From Parapristionchus giblindavisi (taxonomy: Eukaryota > Nematoda > Chromadorea > Rhabditida > Diplogasteridae): a DNA stretch of 64,000 nt. The DNA lies in the NCBI GenBank assembly GCA_943737045.1, contig CALSFV010000268.1, positions 544,260-608,259 on the forward strand, read 5' to 3'. Under the pieces are notes generated by a model, which saw only the letters and a list, made by a program, of their open reading frames with translations, made no database searches and had not been told where the DNA came from. Below, piece after piece: positions 42,462 through 58,844 of this stretch (position 1 is its first letter; each line of letters begins with the position of its first letter). The position numbers were made by a program, and so were the translations under genes.

Positions 42462-42519
42462 ACAAACTTATGCCTGAACAAGTTTGATCTCTCTCGTGTA
42501 TGAATAAAGCGAACATAAC

Positions 42520-42888
42520 ATTGTATTGATTGACTAGACATGTGCAGTCTTTTCAAAATTGACTTGTAAGAGAAAAATACGTTTCCGTGTGCTGCAACTA
42601 ATCCACAATGTAATCCTGAGTAGTTAGCATGTAGAAATAGGTCTTCGATTAAGATTCAAGGGTTTAGATTCAAGTTTTCCTAAAGTTTTTATCACAATTA
42701 CGTCCTAAGGGTACATTCTCTGACGCTAAATGTTTTCAACTCTTGTGATTCTTCTCGAAATGGTTTCTCGGATTGTATCTTACTGTGAGAATATTGAAAA
42801 ATTTCAAGTAAAAGAGCAAATCTAGATAATTTTCCTCTGTCTTATGTTGACTGCATGCTCAACGAGGGGCGATTTGGATAACCCGAAT
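42520..42888. other. H3-H2B spacer
   Basis: About 370 bp without coding features, AT-rich, repeated nearly unchanged in later units. It leads directly into the H2B promoter. Confidence 0.8.
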
Positions 42889-42889
42889 C

Positions 42890-42966
42890 GGTGTTAGTGC
42901 CCGATCGTATTCTCCTCTTCCCGCGCAAATGGGGGCGGGGCCACAGATCGTCCGCTTCGTATATAA
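42890..42966 (+). promoter_or_regulatory. H2B promoter (unit 2), the standard form
   Basis: GGTGTTAGTGC (42890-42900), CGCGCAAA (42922-42929), GGGGGCGGGGCCACA (42931-42945) and TATATAA (42960-42966), about 56 bp before the ATG. Equivalent TATA boxes start at 47719, 52478, 56870 and 61262. Unit 1 lacks everything upstream of the TATA region. Confidence 0.87.
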
Positions 42967-43021
42967 CGAGACTCTTTCGACCCAACCTCACCACACTTTG
43001 TGACCAACCCTCATCGTCAGT

Positions 43022-43393
43022 ATGCCACCCAAGCCATCCGCCAAGGGAGCCAAGAAGGCCGCCAAGTCCCAGAAGACTACCCGTACTGGAGACAAGAAGA
43101 GAAGAAAGTCAAGAAAGGAATCCTACTCCGTGTACATCTACCGTGTACTCAAGCAGGTCCACCCCGACACCGGAGTCTCCTCCAAGGCTATGTCGATCAT
43201 GAACTCCTTCGTGAACGACGTCTTCGAGAGAATCGCCGGCGAGGCTTCCAAGCTCGCTCACTACAACAAGCGTTCCACCATCTCTTCTCGCGAAATCCAG
43301 ACTGCCGTCCGTCTTATCCTTCCCGGAGAGCTCGCCAAGCACGCCGTCTCTGAGGGCACCAAGGCCGTCACCAAGTACACTTCCTCCAAGTAA
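43022..43393 (+). CDS. Histone H2B, unit 2
   Basis: Same 123-aa protein as unit 1, with the standard promoter. Stem-loop at 43433-43448. Three sub-repeats follow. Confidence 0.99.
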   Translation: MPPKPSAKGAKKAAKSQKTTRTGDKKRRKSRKESYSVYIYRVLKQVHPDTGVSSKAMSIMNSFVNDVFERIAGEASKLAHYNKRSTISSREIQTAVRLILPGELAKHAVSEGTKAVTKYTSSK

Positions 43394-44890
43394 ATCGTTA
43401 CTTGCGAAGTCGTGAACTAACCAGAACCCAACGGCCCTCTTTAGGGCCACAATCCTATACCTAAACAAGTTTGATCTCAAATATGTGTTTTGAATAAAGT
43501 TTGTCGCATACTGTAGCCTGATTCTCCGGTAGTTGATCTTTGATCTTGCGAAAAAAATTGATCTCTGGGATATCTTGTACGTGGATTACTGTAGTAGTAT
43601 GTAGTTATACTGTAGAACGGTAGATTTCGCTCTGGCGTTGGATATAAGTCGAGCGTGGGATACTGTAGATGAACATGCAGACTGATCTTTGATATCTAAA
43701 AGAAGATTTGAATGAAGTTGTGAGTAGTTTCCTAGACACTACCAAGATTTCACCTCGTTCCAACTGATAACGTTAACGAAATGTTCAAGAAGCACGTAGA
43801 ATAAGGTTAGAATAGAGCTAACATTTATGCATCGAGATGAAATGAAATATGTGTTTTGAATAAAGTTTGTCGCATACTGTAGCCTGATTCTCCGGTAGTT
43901 GATCTTTGATCTTGCGAAAAAAATTGATCTCTGGGATATCTTGTACGTGGATTACTGTAGTAGTATGTAGTTACACTGTAGAACGGTAGATCTCGCTCTG
44001 GCGTTGGATATAAGTCGAGCGTGGGATACTGTAGATGAACATGCAGACTGATCTTTGATATCTAAAAGAAGATTTGAATGAAGTTGTGAGTAGTTTCCTA
44101 GACACTACCAAGATTTCACCTCGTTCCAACTGATAACGTTAACGAAATGTTCAAGAAGCACGTAGAATAAGGTTAGAATAGAGCTAACATTTATGCATCG
44201 AGATGAAATGAAATATGTGTGTTGAATATAGTTTGTCGTATACTGTAGCCGGATTCTCCGGTAGTTGATCTTTGATCTTGCGAAAAAAGATTGATCTCTG
44301 GGATATCTTGTACGTGGATTACTGTAGTAGTATGTAGTTACACTGTAGAACGGTAGATCTCGCTCTGGCGTTGGATATAAGTCGAGCGTGGGATACTGTA
44401 GATGAACATGCAGACTGATCTTTGATATCTAAAAGAAGATTTGAATGAAGTTGTGAGTAGTTTCCTAGACACTACCAAGATTTCACCTCGTTCCAACTGA
44501 TAACGTTAACGAAATGTTCAAGAAGCACGCAGAATAATGAATCGAGATGAAATCAAGTGATCTTTGATCTTTCAATACTTGCTACATTCATCATGAATCT
44601 ATTTTGTCTTCTCTGGTCGATGTCTCATGTCTACACTGTAAAATTCAAAAAAAATATTACGGATAAGTCCTCTTATCAAGCCCTAATTCAGTTATCCTAT
44701 ACACAGGCGTGCGTCGTGATAGCACGAGAGAGTGGCCCTGAGTGGTGTTAGTGCGCGATCATTCAGATTTTTGGCGCGCAAACGCCTCACTTCGTGTGGG
44801 CGGAGCCACATATCGAAGCGCCGGGTATATATTGCCCTCACTCGTTTACTCTTATCATAGTTTCGTGAAACTAAAGAACTCATAGTCAAC

Positions 44891-45274
44891 ATGTCTGGAC
44901 GTGGAAAGGGAGGTAAAGCCAAGAGCGGAGGAAAGGCCAAGTCTCGTTCATCCCGTGCTGGTCTTCAATTCCCCGTCGGTCGTCTTCACCGCATGCTGCG
45001 CAAGGGCAACTACGCTCAGCGTGTCGGAGCCGGAGCCCCTGTCTACCTTGCTGCCGTTCTTGAGTACCTCGCTGCTGAGGTTCTCGAGCTCGCTGGCAAC
45101 GCCGCTCGTGACAACAAGAAGACCAGAATCAACCCTCGCCATCTCCAGCTTGCCGTCCGCAACGACGAGGAGCTGAACAAGCTCATGGCTGGAGTCACCA
45201 TCGCTCAAGGAGGTGTTCTTCCCAACATCAACGCCGTTCTTCTGCCCAAGAAGACCGCCGGAGAAAAGGAATAA
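44891..45274 (+). CDS. Histone H2A, unit 2
   Basis: Same 127-aa protein as unit 1. Upstream it has GTGATAGCACG where unit 1 has GTGAGAGCACG, and CCTCACTCG in the leader where unit 1 has CCTCGCTCG; all later units follow the unit 2 form. Confidence 0.99.
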   Translation: MSGRGKGGKAKSGGKAKSRSSRAGLQFPVGRLHRMLRKGNYAQRVGAGAPVYLAAVLEYLAAEVLELAGNAARDNKKTRINPRHLQLAVRNDEELNKLMAGVTIAQGGVLPNINAVLLPKKTAGEKE

Positions 45275-45928
45275 ACGCCTCGCTTAGCACTCACGGCTAA
45301 ACACAGAACCCAACGGCCCTCTTTAGGGCCACAATCGTATACCTGAACGAGTTTGATCTCAAATATGTGTGTTGAATAAAGCTTATGCATTTCAATTATT
45401 GAGTTTATATCTAATCGATGTGCGAAAATAGCTGTTAGCTGAGTTTACGCTAGTGGTTTTTGAGAAACACTCAAAGATTACGGTAGCTAGGATCGACTAC
45501 CGTAGTTTGGAAATGGTTGTGTACATCAGAATTCTGATAGAGTTAGTCAGTTCTAAGAAAGTCTACGGTTCTATTTGAGACCGTGTCTTGAAACGTTACG
45601 GTAGTCACAGTAGATTACGGTAATCTAGATATGCGTTTGTTAGCCTGACTCCAACCCTCGTATCTTTGACGTGATATTTCAATTCATATCAGTGAGAAGA
45701 AGTTGATCATTCATGTCGAACAGCTATTTGCATATCGAGAATAGGCTTTTAGAACTTGTTAGTTGATATGTTGATGTAGATGTATTCTTAGCGTTTCTCT
45801 TAATGCTTATCTAGATCAATACAAGAGCATTGGTCAGGGCAGTCGAGGGACGCCTTCTTTCCCGCCAATATCTGGTGGTAGTGCCCGCGCAGTCACTCAA
45901 GAGAGAGGATATTTAAGGGTGTCTCTGA

Positions 45929-46282
<354 letters not shown>

Positions 46283-46712
46283 GTCGTCTCTCGACTTGTC
46301 GATCTCGACATGTGCTCATTGAGTGCAAACCCAGAACCCAACGGCCCTCTTTAGGGCCACAATCCTATACCTAAACAAGTTGATCTCTGATCTTTGAAAA
46401 GTCGGAATAAAGATGTTTCATGATACAGTTTACTTATATGTGATTCAGTACTGCTCTAAACCTTAGAGCACCTAAATTTCGAAAAGAAGCGGAAAATTTG
46501 TGTTGACTACTTTTAATTTATGTAGTTTTGTGATATATTCATGGTAAGGATGTTGTGTTTGCATGTAATATGTGAGAGAAATTCAGATACGTAGCAATAC
46601 ATTACATATAAACTTCGAAAAATATCACAAATCAAGTCTAATCTTAGCTCGTGAGGGTAAGAGCGTTTTCCCGCCAAGTGTCCTTGCCCGCGCAGTCAAC
46701 CCCCCTATATAA

Positions 46713-47168
<456 letters not shown>

Positions 47169-47780
47169 GCAGTGTGCTTGAACAGCTGTATACCTGAACC
47201 CAACGGCCCTCTTTAGGGCCACAAACTTATGCCTGAACAAGTTTGATCTCTCTCGTGTATGAATAAAGCGAACATAACATTGTATTGATTGACTAGACAT
47301 GTGCAGTCTTTTCAAAATTGACTTGTAAGAGAAAAATACGTTTCCGTGTGCTGCAACTAATCCACAATGTAATCCTGAGTAGTTAGCATGTAGAAATAGG
47401 TCTTCGATTAAGATTCAAGGGTTTAGATTCAAGTTTTCCTAAAGTTTTTATCACAATTACGTCCTAAGGGTACATTCTCTGACGCTAAATGTTTTCAACT
47501 CTTGTGATTCTTCTCGAAATGGTTTCTCGGATTGTATCTTACTGTGAGAATATTGAAAAATTTCAAGTAAAAGAGCAAATCTAGATAATTTTCCTCTGTC
47601 TTATGTTGACTGCATGCTCAACGAGGGGCGATTTGGATAACCCGAATCGGTGTTAGTGCCCGATCGTATTCTCCTCTTCCCGCGCAAATGGGGGCGGGGC
47701 CACAGATCGTCCGCTTCGTATATAACGAGACTCTTTCGACCCAACCTCACCACACTTTGTGACCAACCCTCATCGTCAGT

Positions 47781-48152
47781 ATGCCACCCAAGCCATCCGC
47801 CAAGGGAGCCAAGAAGGCCGCCAAGTCCCAGAAGACTACCCGTACTGGAGACAAGAAGAGAAGAAAGTCAAGAAAGGAATCCTACTCCGTGTACATCTAC
47901 CGTGTACTCAAGCAGGTCCACCCCGACACCGGAGTCTCCTCCAAGGCTATGTCGATCATGAACTCCTTCGTGAACGACGTCTTCGAGAGAATCGCCGGCG
48001 AGGCTTCCAAGCTCGCTCACTACAACAAGCGTTCCACCATCTCTTCTCGCGAAATCCAGACTGCCGTCCGTCTTATCCTTCCCGGAGAGCTCGCCAAGCA
48101 CGCCGTCTCTGAGGGCACCAAGGCCGTCACCAAGTACACTTCCTCCAAGTAA
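47781..48152 (+). CDS. Histone H2B, unit 3
   Basis: Same protein as unit 1, standard promoter, three sub-repeats downstream. Stem-loop at 48192-48207. Confidence 0.99.
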   Translation: MPPKPSAKGAKKAAKSQKTTRTGDKKRRKSRKESYSVYIYRVLKQVHPDTGVSSKAMSIMNSFVNDVFERIAGEASKLAHYNKRSTISSREIQTAVRLILPGELAKHAVSEGTKAVTKYTSSK

Positions 48153-49649
48153 ATCGTTACTTGCGAAGTCGTGAACTAACCAGAACCCAACGGCCCTCTT
48201 TAGGGCCACAATCCTATACCTAAACAAGTTTGATCTCAAATATGTGTTTTGAATAAAGTTTGTCGCATACTGTAGCCTGATTCTCCGGTAGTTGATCTTT
48301 GATCTTGCGAAAAAAATTGATCTCTGGGATATCTTGTACGTGGATTACTGTAGTAGTATGTAGTTATACTGTAGAACGGTAGATTTCGCTCTGGCGTTGG
48401 ATATAAGTCGAGCGTGGGATACTGTAGATGAACATGCAGACTGATCTTTGATATCTAAAAGAAGATTTGAATGAAGTTGTGAGTAGTTTCCTAGACACTA
48501 CCAAGATTTCACCTCGTTCCAACTGATAACGTTAACGAAATGTTCAAGAAGCACGTAGAATAAGGTTAGAATAGAGCTAACATTTATGCATCGAGATGAA
48601 ATGAAATATGTGTTTTGAATAAAGTTTGTCGCATACTGTAGCCTGATTCTCCGGTAGTTGATCTTTGATCTTGCGAAAAAAATTGATCTCTGGGATATCT
48701 TGTACGTGGATTACTGTAGTAGTATGTAGTTACACTGTAGAACGGTAGATCTCGCTCTGGCGTTGGATATAAGTCGAGCGTGGGATACTGTAGATGAACA
48801 TGCAGACTGATCTTTGATATCTAAAAGAAGATTTGAATGAAGTTGTGAGTAGTTTCCTAGACACTACCAAGATTTCACCTCGTTCCAACTGATAACGTTA
48901 ACGAAATGTTCAAGAAGCACGTAGAATAAGGTTAGAATAGAGCTAACATTTATGCATCGAGATGAAATGAAATATGTGTGTTGAATATAGTTTGTCGTAT
49001 ACTGTAGCCGGATTCTCCGGTAGTTGATCTTTGATCTTGCGAAAAAAGATTGATCTCTGGGATATCTTGTACGTGGATTACTGTAGTAGTATGTAGTTAC
49101 ACTGTAGAACGGTAGATCTCGCTCTGGCGTTGGATATAAGTCGAGCGTGGGATACTGTAGATGAACATGCAGACTGATCTTTGATATCTAAAAGAAGATT
49201 TGAATGAAGTTGTGAGTAGTTTCCTAGACACTACCAAGATTTCACCTCGTTCCAACTGATAACGTTAACGAAATGTTCAAGAAGCACGCAGAATAATGAA
49301 TCGAGATGAAATCAAGTGATCTTTGATCTTTCAATACTTGCTACATTCATCATGAATCTATTTTGTCTTCTCTGGTCGATGTCTCATGTCTACACTGTAA
49401 AATTCAAAAAAAATATTACGGATAAGTCCTCTTATCAAGCCCTAATTCAGTTATCCTATACACAGGCGTGCGTCGTGATAGCACGAGAGAGTGGCCCTGA
49501 GTGGTGTTAGTGCGCGATCATTCAGATTTTTGGCGCGCAAACGCCTCACTTCGTGTGGGCGGAGCCACATATCGAAGCGCCGGGTATATATTGCCCTCAC
49601 TCGTTTACTCTTATCATAGTTTCGTGAAACTAAAGAACTCATAGTCAAC

Positions 49650-50033
49650 ATGTCTGGACGTGGAAAGGGAGGTAAAGCCAAGAGCGGAGGAAAGGCCAAG
49701 TCTCGTTCATCCCGTGCTGGTCTTCAATTCCCCGTCGGTCGTCTTCACCGCATGCTGCGCAAGGGCAACTACGCTCAGCGTGTCGGAGCCGGAGCCCCTG
49801 TCTACCTTGCTGCCGTTCTTGAGTACCTCGCTGCTGAGGTTCTCGAGCTCGCTGGCAACGCCGCTCGTGACAACAAGAAGACCAGAATCAACCCTCGCCA
49901 TCTCCAGCTTGCCGTCCGCAACGACGAGGAGCTGAACAAGCTCATGGCTGGAGTCACCATCGCTCAAGGAGGTGTTCTTCCCAACATCAACGCCGTTCTT
50001 CTGCCCAAGAAGACCGCCGGAGAAAAGGAATAA
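49650..50033 (+). CDS. Histone H2A, unit 3
   Basis: Same protein as unit 1; intact frame. Stem-loop at 50074-50089. Confidence 0.99.
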   Translation: MSGRGKGGKAKSGGKAKSRSSRAGLQFPVGRLHRMLRKGNYAQRVGAGAPVYLAAVLEYLAAEVLELAGNAARDNKKTRINPRHLQLAVRNDEELNKLMAGVTIAQGGVLPNINAVLLPKKTAGEKE

Positions 50034-50687
50034 ACGCCTCGCTTAGCACTCACGGCTAAACACAGAACCCAACGGCCCTCTTTAGGGCCACAATCGTATA
50101 CCTGAACGAGTTTGATCTCAAATATGTGTGTTGAATAAAGCTTATGCATTTCAATTATTGAGTTTATATCTAATCGATGTGCGAAAATAGCTGTTAGCTG
50201 AGTTTACGCTAGTGGTTTTTGAGAAACACTCAAAGATTACGGTAGCTAGGATCGACTACCGTAGTTTGGAAATGGTTGTGTACATCAGAATTCTGATAGA
50301 GTTAGTCAGTTCTAAGAAAGTCTACGGTTCTATTTGAGACCGTGTCTTGAAACGTTACGGTAGTCACAGTAGATTACGGTAATCTAGATATGCGTTTGTT
50401 AGCCTGACTCCAACCCTCGTATCTTTGACGTGATATTTCAATTCATATCAGTGAGAAGAAGTTGATCATTCATGTCGAACAGCTATTTGCATATCGAGAA
50501 TAGGCTTTTAGAACTTGTTAGTTGATATGTTGATGTAGATGTATTCTTAGCGTTTCTCTTAATGCTTATCTAGATCAATACAAGAGCATTGGTCAGGGCA
50601 GTCGAGGGACGCCTTCTTTCCCGCCAATATCTGGTGGTAGTGCCCGCGCAGTCACTCAAGAGAGAGGATATTTAAGGGTGTCTCTGA

Positions 50688-51041
<354 letters not shown>

Positions 51042-51471
51042 GTCGTCTCTCGACTTGTCGATCTCGACATGTGCTCATTGAGTGCAAACCCAGAACCCAA
51101 CGGCCCTCTTTAGGGCCACAATCCTATACCTAAACAAGTTGATCTCTGATCTTTGAAAAGTCGGAATAAAGATGTTTCATGATACAGTTTACTTATATGT
51201 GATTCAGTACTGCTCTAAACCTTAGAGCACCTAAATTTCGAAAAGAAGCGGAAAATTTGTGTTGACTACTTTTAATTTATGTAGTTTTGTGATATATTCA
51301 TGGTAAGGATGTTGTGTTTGCATGTAATATGTGAGAGAAATTCAGATACGTAGCAATACATTACATATAAACTTCGAAAAATATCACAAATCAAGTCTAA
51401 TCTTAGCTCGTGAGGGTAAGAGCGTTTTCCCGCCAAGTGTCCTTGCCCGCGCAGTCAACCCCCCTATATAA

Positions 51472-51927
<456 letters not shown>

Positions 51928-52539
51928 GCAGTGTGCTTGAACAGCTGTATACCTGAACCCAACGGCCCTCTTTAGGGCCACAAACTTATGCCTGAACAAG
52001 TTTGATCTCTCTCGTGTATGAATAAAGCGAACATAACATTGTATTGATTGACTAGACATGTGCAGTCTTTTCAAAATTGACTTGTAAGAGAAAAATACGT
52101 TTCCGTGTGCTGCAACTAATCCACAATGTAATCCTGAGTAGTTAGCATGTAGAAATAGGTCTTCGATTAAGATTCAAGGGTTTAGATTCAAGTTTTCCTA
52201 AAGTTTTTATCACAATTACGTCCTAAGGGTACATTCTCTGACGCTAAATGTTTTCAACTCTTGTGATTCTTCTCGAAATGGTTTCTCGGATTGTATCTTA
52301 CTGTGAGAATATTGAAAAATTTCAAGTAAAAGAGCAAATCTAGATAATTTTCCTCTGTCTTATGTTGACTGCATGCTCAACGAGGGGCGATTTGGATAAC
52401 CCGAATCGGTGTTAGTGCCCGATCGTATTCTCCTCTTCCCGCGCAAATGGGGGCGGGGCCACAGATCGTCCGCTTCGTATATAACGAGACTCTTTCGACC
52501 CAACCTCACCACACTTTGTGACCAACCCTCATCGTCAGT

Positions 52540-52911
52540 ATGCCACCCAAGCCATCCGCCAAGGGAGCCAAGAAGGCCGCCAAGTCCCAGAAGACTACCC
52601 GTACTGGAGACAAGAAGAGAAGAAAGTCAAGAAAGGAATCCTACTCCGTGTACATCTACCGTGTACTCAAGCAGGTCCACCCCGACACCGGAGTCTCCTC
52701 CAAGGCTATGTCGATCATGAACTCCTTCGTGAACGACGTCTTCGAGAGAATCGCCGGCGAGGCTTCCAAGCTCGCTCACTACAACAAGCGTTCCACCATC
52801 TCTTCTCGCGAAATCCAGACTGCCGTCCGTCTTATCCTTCCCGGAGAGCTCGCCAAGCACGCCGTCTCTGAGGGCACCAAGGCCGTCACCAAGTACACTT
52901 CCTCCAAGTAA
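52540..52911 (+). CDS. Histone H2B, unit 4
   Basis: Same protein. Only two sub-repeats follow, making this unit 4392 bp. The second begins like copy 2 and ends like copy 3 of the longer units, the expected product of unequal exchange. Confidence 0.99.
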   Translation: MPPKPSAKGAKKAAKSQKTTRTGDKKRRKSRKESYSVYIYRVLKQVHPDTGVSSKAMSIMNSFVNDVFERIAGEASKLAHYNKRSTISSREIQTAVRLILPGELAKHAVSEGTKAVTKYTSSK

Positions 52912-54041
52912 ATCGTTACTTGCGAAGTCGTGAACTAACCAGAACCCAACGGCCCTCTTTAGGGCCACAATCCTATACCTAAACAAGTTTGATCTCAAAT
53001 ATGTGTTTTGAATAAAGTTTGTCGCATACTGTAGCCTGATTCTCCGGTAGTTGATCTTTGATCTTGCGAAAAAAATTGATCTCTGGGATATCTTGTACGT
53101 GGATTACTGTAGTAGTATGTAGTTATACTGTAGAACGGTAGATTTCGCTCTGGCGTTGGATATAAGTCGAGCGTGGGATACTGTAGATGAACATGCAGAC
53201 TGATCTTTGATATCTAAAAGAAGATTTGAATGAAGTTGTGAGTAGTTTCCTAGACACTACCAAGATTTCACCTCGTTCCAACTGATAACGTTAACGAAAT
53301 GTTCAAGAAGCACGTAGAATAAGGTTAGAATAGAGCTAACATTTATGCATCGAGATGAAATGAAATATGTGTTTTGAATAAAGTTTGTCGCATACTGTAG
53401 CCTGATTCTCCGGTAGTTGATCTTTGATCTTGCGAAAAAAATTGATCTCTGGGATATCTTGTACGTGGATTACTGTAGTAGTATGTAGTTACACTGTAGA
53501 ACGGTAGATCTCGCTCTGGCGTTGGATATAAGTCGAGCGTGGGATACTGTAGATGAACATGCAGACTGATCTTTGATATCTAAAAGAAGATTTGAATGAA
53601 GTTGTGAGTAGTTTCCTAGACACTACCAAGATTTCACCTCGTTCCAACTGATAACGTTAACGAAATGTTCAAGAAGCACGCAGAATAATGAATCGAGATG
53701 AAATCAAGTGATCTTTGATCTTTCAATACTTGCTACATTCATCATGAATCTATTTTGTCTTCTCTGGTCGATGTCTCATGTCTACACTGTAAAATTCAAA
53801 AAAAATATTACGGATAAGTCCTCTTATCAAGCCCTAATTCAGTTATCCTATACACAGGCGTGCGTCGTGATAGCACGAGAGAGTGGCCCTGAGTGGTGTT
53901 AGTGCGCGATCATTCAGATTTTTGGCGCGCAAACGCCTCACTTCGTGTGGGCGGAGCCACATATCGAAGCGCCGGGTATATATTGCCCTCACTCGTTTAC
54001 TCTTATCATAGTTTCGTGAAACTAAAGAACTCATAGTCAAC

Positions 54042-54425
54042 ATGTCTGGACGTGGAAAGGGAGGTAAAGCCAAGAGCGGAGGAAAGGCCAAGTCTCGTTC
54101 ATCCCGTGCTGGTCTTCAATTCCCCGTCGGTCGTCTTCACCGCATGCTGCGCAAGGGCAACTACGCTCAGCGTGTCGGAGCCGGAGCCCCTGTCTACCTT
54201 GCTGCCGTTCTTGAGTACCTCGCTGCTGAGGTTCTCGAGCTCGCTGGCAACGCCGCTCGTGACAACAAGAAGACCAGAATCAACCCTCGCCATCTCCAGC
54301 TTGCCGTCCGCAACGACGAGGAGCTGAACAAGCTCATGGCTGGAGTCACCATCGCTCAAGGAGGTGTTCTTCCCAACATCAACGCCGTTCTTCTGCCCAA
54401 GAAGACCGCCGGAGAAAAGGAATAA
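54042..54425 (+). CDS. Histone H2A, unit 4
   Basis: Same protein as unit 1; intact frame. Stem-loop at 54466-54481. Confidence 0.99.
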   Translation: MSGRGKGGKAKSGGKAKSRSSRAGLQFPVGRLHRMLRKGNYAQRVGAGAPVYLAAVLEYLAAEVLELAGNAARDNKKTRINPRHLQLAVRNDEELNKLMAGVTIAQGGVLPNINAVLLPKKTAGEKE

Positions 54426-55079
54426 ACGCCTCGCTTAGCACTCACGGCTAAACACAGAACCCAACGGCCCTCTTTAGGGCCACAATCGTATACCTGAACG
54501 AGTTTGATCTCAAATATGTGTGTTGAATAAAGCTTATGCATTTCAATTATTGAGTTTATATCTAATCGATGTGCGAAAATAGCTGTTAGCTGAGTTTACG
54601 CTAGTGGTTTTTGAGAAACACTCAAAGATTACGGTAGCTAGGATCGACTACCGTAGTTTGGAAATGGTTGTGTACATCAGAATTCTGATAGAGTTAGTCA
54701 GTTCTAAGAAAGTCTACGGTTCTATTTGAGACCGTGTCTTGAAACGTTACGGTAGTCACAGTAGATTACGGTAATCTAGATATGCGTTTGTTAGCCTGAC
54801 TCCAACCCTCGTATCTTTGACGTGATATTTCAATTCATATCAGTGAGAAGAAGTTGATCATTCATGTCGAACAGCTATTTGCATATCGAGAATAGGCTTT
54901 TAGAACTTGTTAGTTGATATGTTGATGTAGATGTATTCTTAGCGTTTCTCTTAATGCTTATCTAGATCAATACAAGAGCATTGGTCAGGGCAGTCGAGGG
55001 ACGCCTTCTTTCCCGCCAATATCTGGTGGTAGTGCCCGCGCAGTCACTCAAGAGAGAGGATATTTAAGGGTGTCTCTGA

Positions 55080-55433
<354 letters not shown>

Positions 55434-55863
55434 GTCGTCTCTCGACTTGTCGATCTCGACATGTGCTCATTGAGTGCAAACCCAGAACCCAACGGCCCTC
55501 TTTAGGGCCACAATCCTATACCTAAACAAGTTGATCTCTGATCTTTGAAAAGTCGGAATAAAGATGTTTCATGATACAGTTTACTTATATGTGATTCAGT
55601 ACTGCTCTAAACCTTAGAGCACCTAAATTTCGAAAAGAAGCGGAAAATTTGTGTTGACTACTTTTAATTTATGTAGTTTTGTGATATATTCATGGTAAGG
55701 ATGTTGTGTTTGCATGTAATATGTGAGAGAAATTCAGATACGTAGCAATACATTACATATAAACTTCGAAAAATATCACAAATCAAGTCTAATCTTAGCT
55801 CGTGAGGGTAAGAGCGTTTTCCCGCCAAGTGTCCTTGCCCGCGCAGTCAACCCCCCTATATAA

Positions 55864-56319
<456 letters not shown>

Positions 56320-56931
56320 GCAGTGTGCTTGAACAGCTGTATACCTGAACCCAACGGCCCTCTTTAGGGCCACAAACTTATGCCTGAACAAGTTTGATCT
56401 CTCTCGTGTATGAATAAAGCGAACATAACATTGTATTGATTGACTAGACATGTGCAGTCTTTTCAAAATTGACTTGTAAGAGAAAAATACGTTTCCGTGT
56501 GCTGCAACTAATCCACAATGTAATCCTGAGTAGTTAGCATGTAGAAATAGGTCTTCGATTAAGATTCAAGGGTTTAGATTCAAGTTTTCCTAAAGTTTTT
56601 ATCACAATTACGTCCTAAGGGTACATTCTCTGACGCTAAATGTTTTCAACTCTTGTGATTCTTCTCGAAATGGTTTCTCGGATTGTATCTTACTGTGAGA
56701 ATATTGAAAAATTTCAAGTAAAAGAGCAAATCTAGATAATTTTCCTCTGTCTTATGTTGACTGCATGCTCAACGAGGGGCGATTTGGATAACCCGAATCG
56801 GTGTTAGTGCCCGATCGTATTCTCCTCTTCCCGCGCAAATGGGGGCGGGGCCACAGATCGTCCGCTTCGTATATAACGAGACTCTTTCGACCCAACCTCA
56901 CCACACTTTGTGACCAACCCTCATCGTCAGT

Positions 56932-57303
56932 ATGCCACCCAAGCCATCCGCCAAGGGAGCCAAGAAGGCCGCCAAGTCCCAGAAGACTACCCGTACTGGA
57001 GACAAGAAGAGAAGAAAGTCAAGAAAGGAATCCTACTCCGTGTACATCTACCGTGTACTCAAGCAGGTCCACCCCGACACCGGAGTCTCCTCCAAGGCTA
57101 TGTCGATCATGAACTCCTTCGTGAACGACGTCTTCGAGAGAATCGCCGGCGAGGCTTCCAAGCTCGCTCACTACAACAAGCGTTCCACCATCTCTTCTCG
57201 CGAAATCCAGACTGCCGTCCGTCTTATCCTTCCCGGAGAGCTCGCCAAGCACGCCGTCTCTGAGGGCACCAAGGCCGTCACCAAGTACACTTCCTCCAAG
57301 TAA
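56932..57303 (+). CDS. Histone H2B, unit 5
   Basis: Same protein. Two sub-repeats follow, as in unit 4, with one private base (GTCGAGAGTGGG near 57560). Confidence 0.99.
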   Translation: MPPKPSAKGAKKAAKSQKTTRTGDKKRRKSRKESYSVYIYRVLKQVHPDTGVSSKAMSIMNSFVNDVFERIAGEASKLAHYNKRSTISSREIQTAVRLILPGELAKHAVSEGTKAVTKYTSSK

Positions 57304-58433
57304 ATCGTTACTTGCGAAGTCGTGAACTAACCAGAACCCAACGGCCCTCTTTAGGGCCACAATCCTATACCTAAACAAGTTTGATCTCAAATATGTGTTT
57401 TGAATAAAGTTTGTCGCATACTGTAGCCTGATTCTCCGGTAGTTGATCTTTGATCTTGCGAAAAAAATTGATCTCTGGGATATCTTGTACGTGGATTACT
57501 GTAGTAGTATGTAGTTATACTGTAGAACGGTAGATTTCGCTCTGGCGTTGGATATAAGTCGAGAGTGGGATACTGTAGATGAACATGCAGACTGATCTTT
57601 GATATCTAAAAGAAGATTTGAATGAAGTTGTGAGTAGTTTCCTAGACACTACCAAGATTTCACCTCGTTCCAACTGATAACGTTAACGAAATGTTCAAGA
57701 AGCACGTAGAATAAGGTTAGAATAGAGCTAACATTTATGCATCGAGATGAAATGAAATATGTGTTTTGAATAAAGTTTGTCGCATACTGTAGCCTGATTC
57801 TCCGGTAGTTGATCTTTGATCTTGCGAAAAAAATTGATCTCTGGGATATCTTGTACGTGGATTACTGTAGTAGTATGTAGTTACACTGTAGAACGGTAGA
57901 TCTCGCTCTGGCGTTGGATATAAGTCGAGCGTGGGATACTGTAGATGAACATGCAGACTGATCTTTGATATCTAAAAGAAGATTTGAATGAAGTTGTGAG
58001 TAGTTTCCTAGACACTACCAAGATTTCACCTCGTTCCAACTGATAACGTTAACGAAATGTTCAAGAAGCACGCAGAATAATGAATCGAGATGAAATCAAG
58101 TGATCTTTGATCTTTCAATACTTGCTACATTCATCATGAATCTATTTTGTCTTCTCTGGTCGATGTCTCATGTCTACACTGTAAAATTCAAAAAAAATAT
58201 TACGGATAAGTCCTCTTATCAAGCCCTAATTCAGTTATCCTATACACAGGCGTGCGTCGTGATAGCACGAGAGAGTGGCCCTGAGTGGTGTTAGTGCGCG
58301 ATCATTCAGATTTTTGGCGCGCAAACGCCTCACTTCGTGTGGGCGGAGCCACATATCGAAGCGCCGGGTATATATTGCCCTCACTCGTTTACTCTTATCA
58401 TAGTTTCGTGAAACTAAAGAACTCATAGTCAAC

Positions 58434-58844
58434 ATGTCTGGACGTGGAAAGGGAGGTAAAGCCAAGAGCGGAGGAAAGGCCAAGTCTCGTTCATCCCGTG
58501 CTGGTCTTCAATTCCCCGTCGGTCGTCTTCACCGCATGCTGCGCAAGGGCAACTACGCTCAGCGTGTCGGAGCCGGAGCCCCTGTCTACCTTGCTGCCGT
58601 TCTTGAGTACCTCGCTGCTGAGGTTCTCGAGCTCGCTGGCAACGCCGCTCGTGACAACAAGAAGACCAGAATCAACCCTCGCCATCTCCAGCTTGCCGTC
58701 CGCAACGACGAGGAGGCTGAACAAGCTCATGGCTGGAGTCACCATCGCTCAAGGAGGTGTTCTTCCCCAACATCAACGCCGTTCTTCTGCCAAGAAGACC
58801 GCCGGAGAAAAGGAATAAACGCCTCGCTTAGCACTCACGGCTAA
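58434..58844 (+). pseudogene. Histone H2A, unit 5, frameshifted after residue 94
   Basis: Residues 1-94 match the other copies. Then an extra G (GAGGAGG, about 58711-58717) shifts the frame, giving [12 protein letters not shown] and a wrong tail to 136 aa. Two more single-base changes follow: an extra C near 58765 (TTCCCCAAC) and a lost C near 58790 (CTGCCAAG). All three fall in short homopolymers within 80 bp, and a further C is missing near 59187 in the spacer. That clustering suggests base-calling or consensus error as strongly as real decay. Promoter and stem-loop (58859-58874) are intact. Confidence 0.9.
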
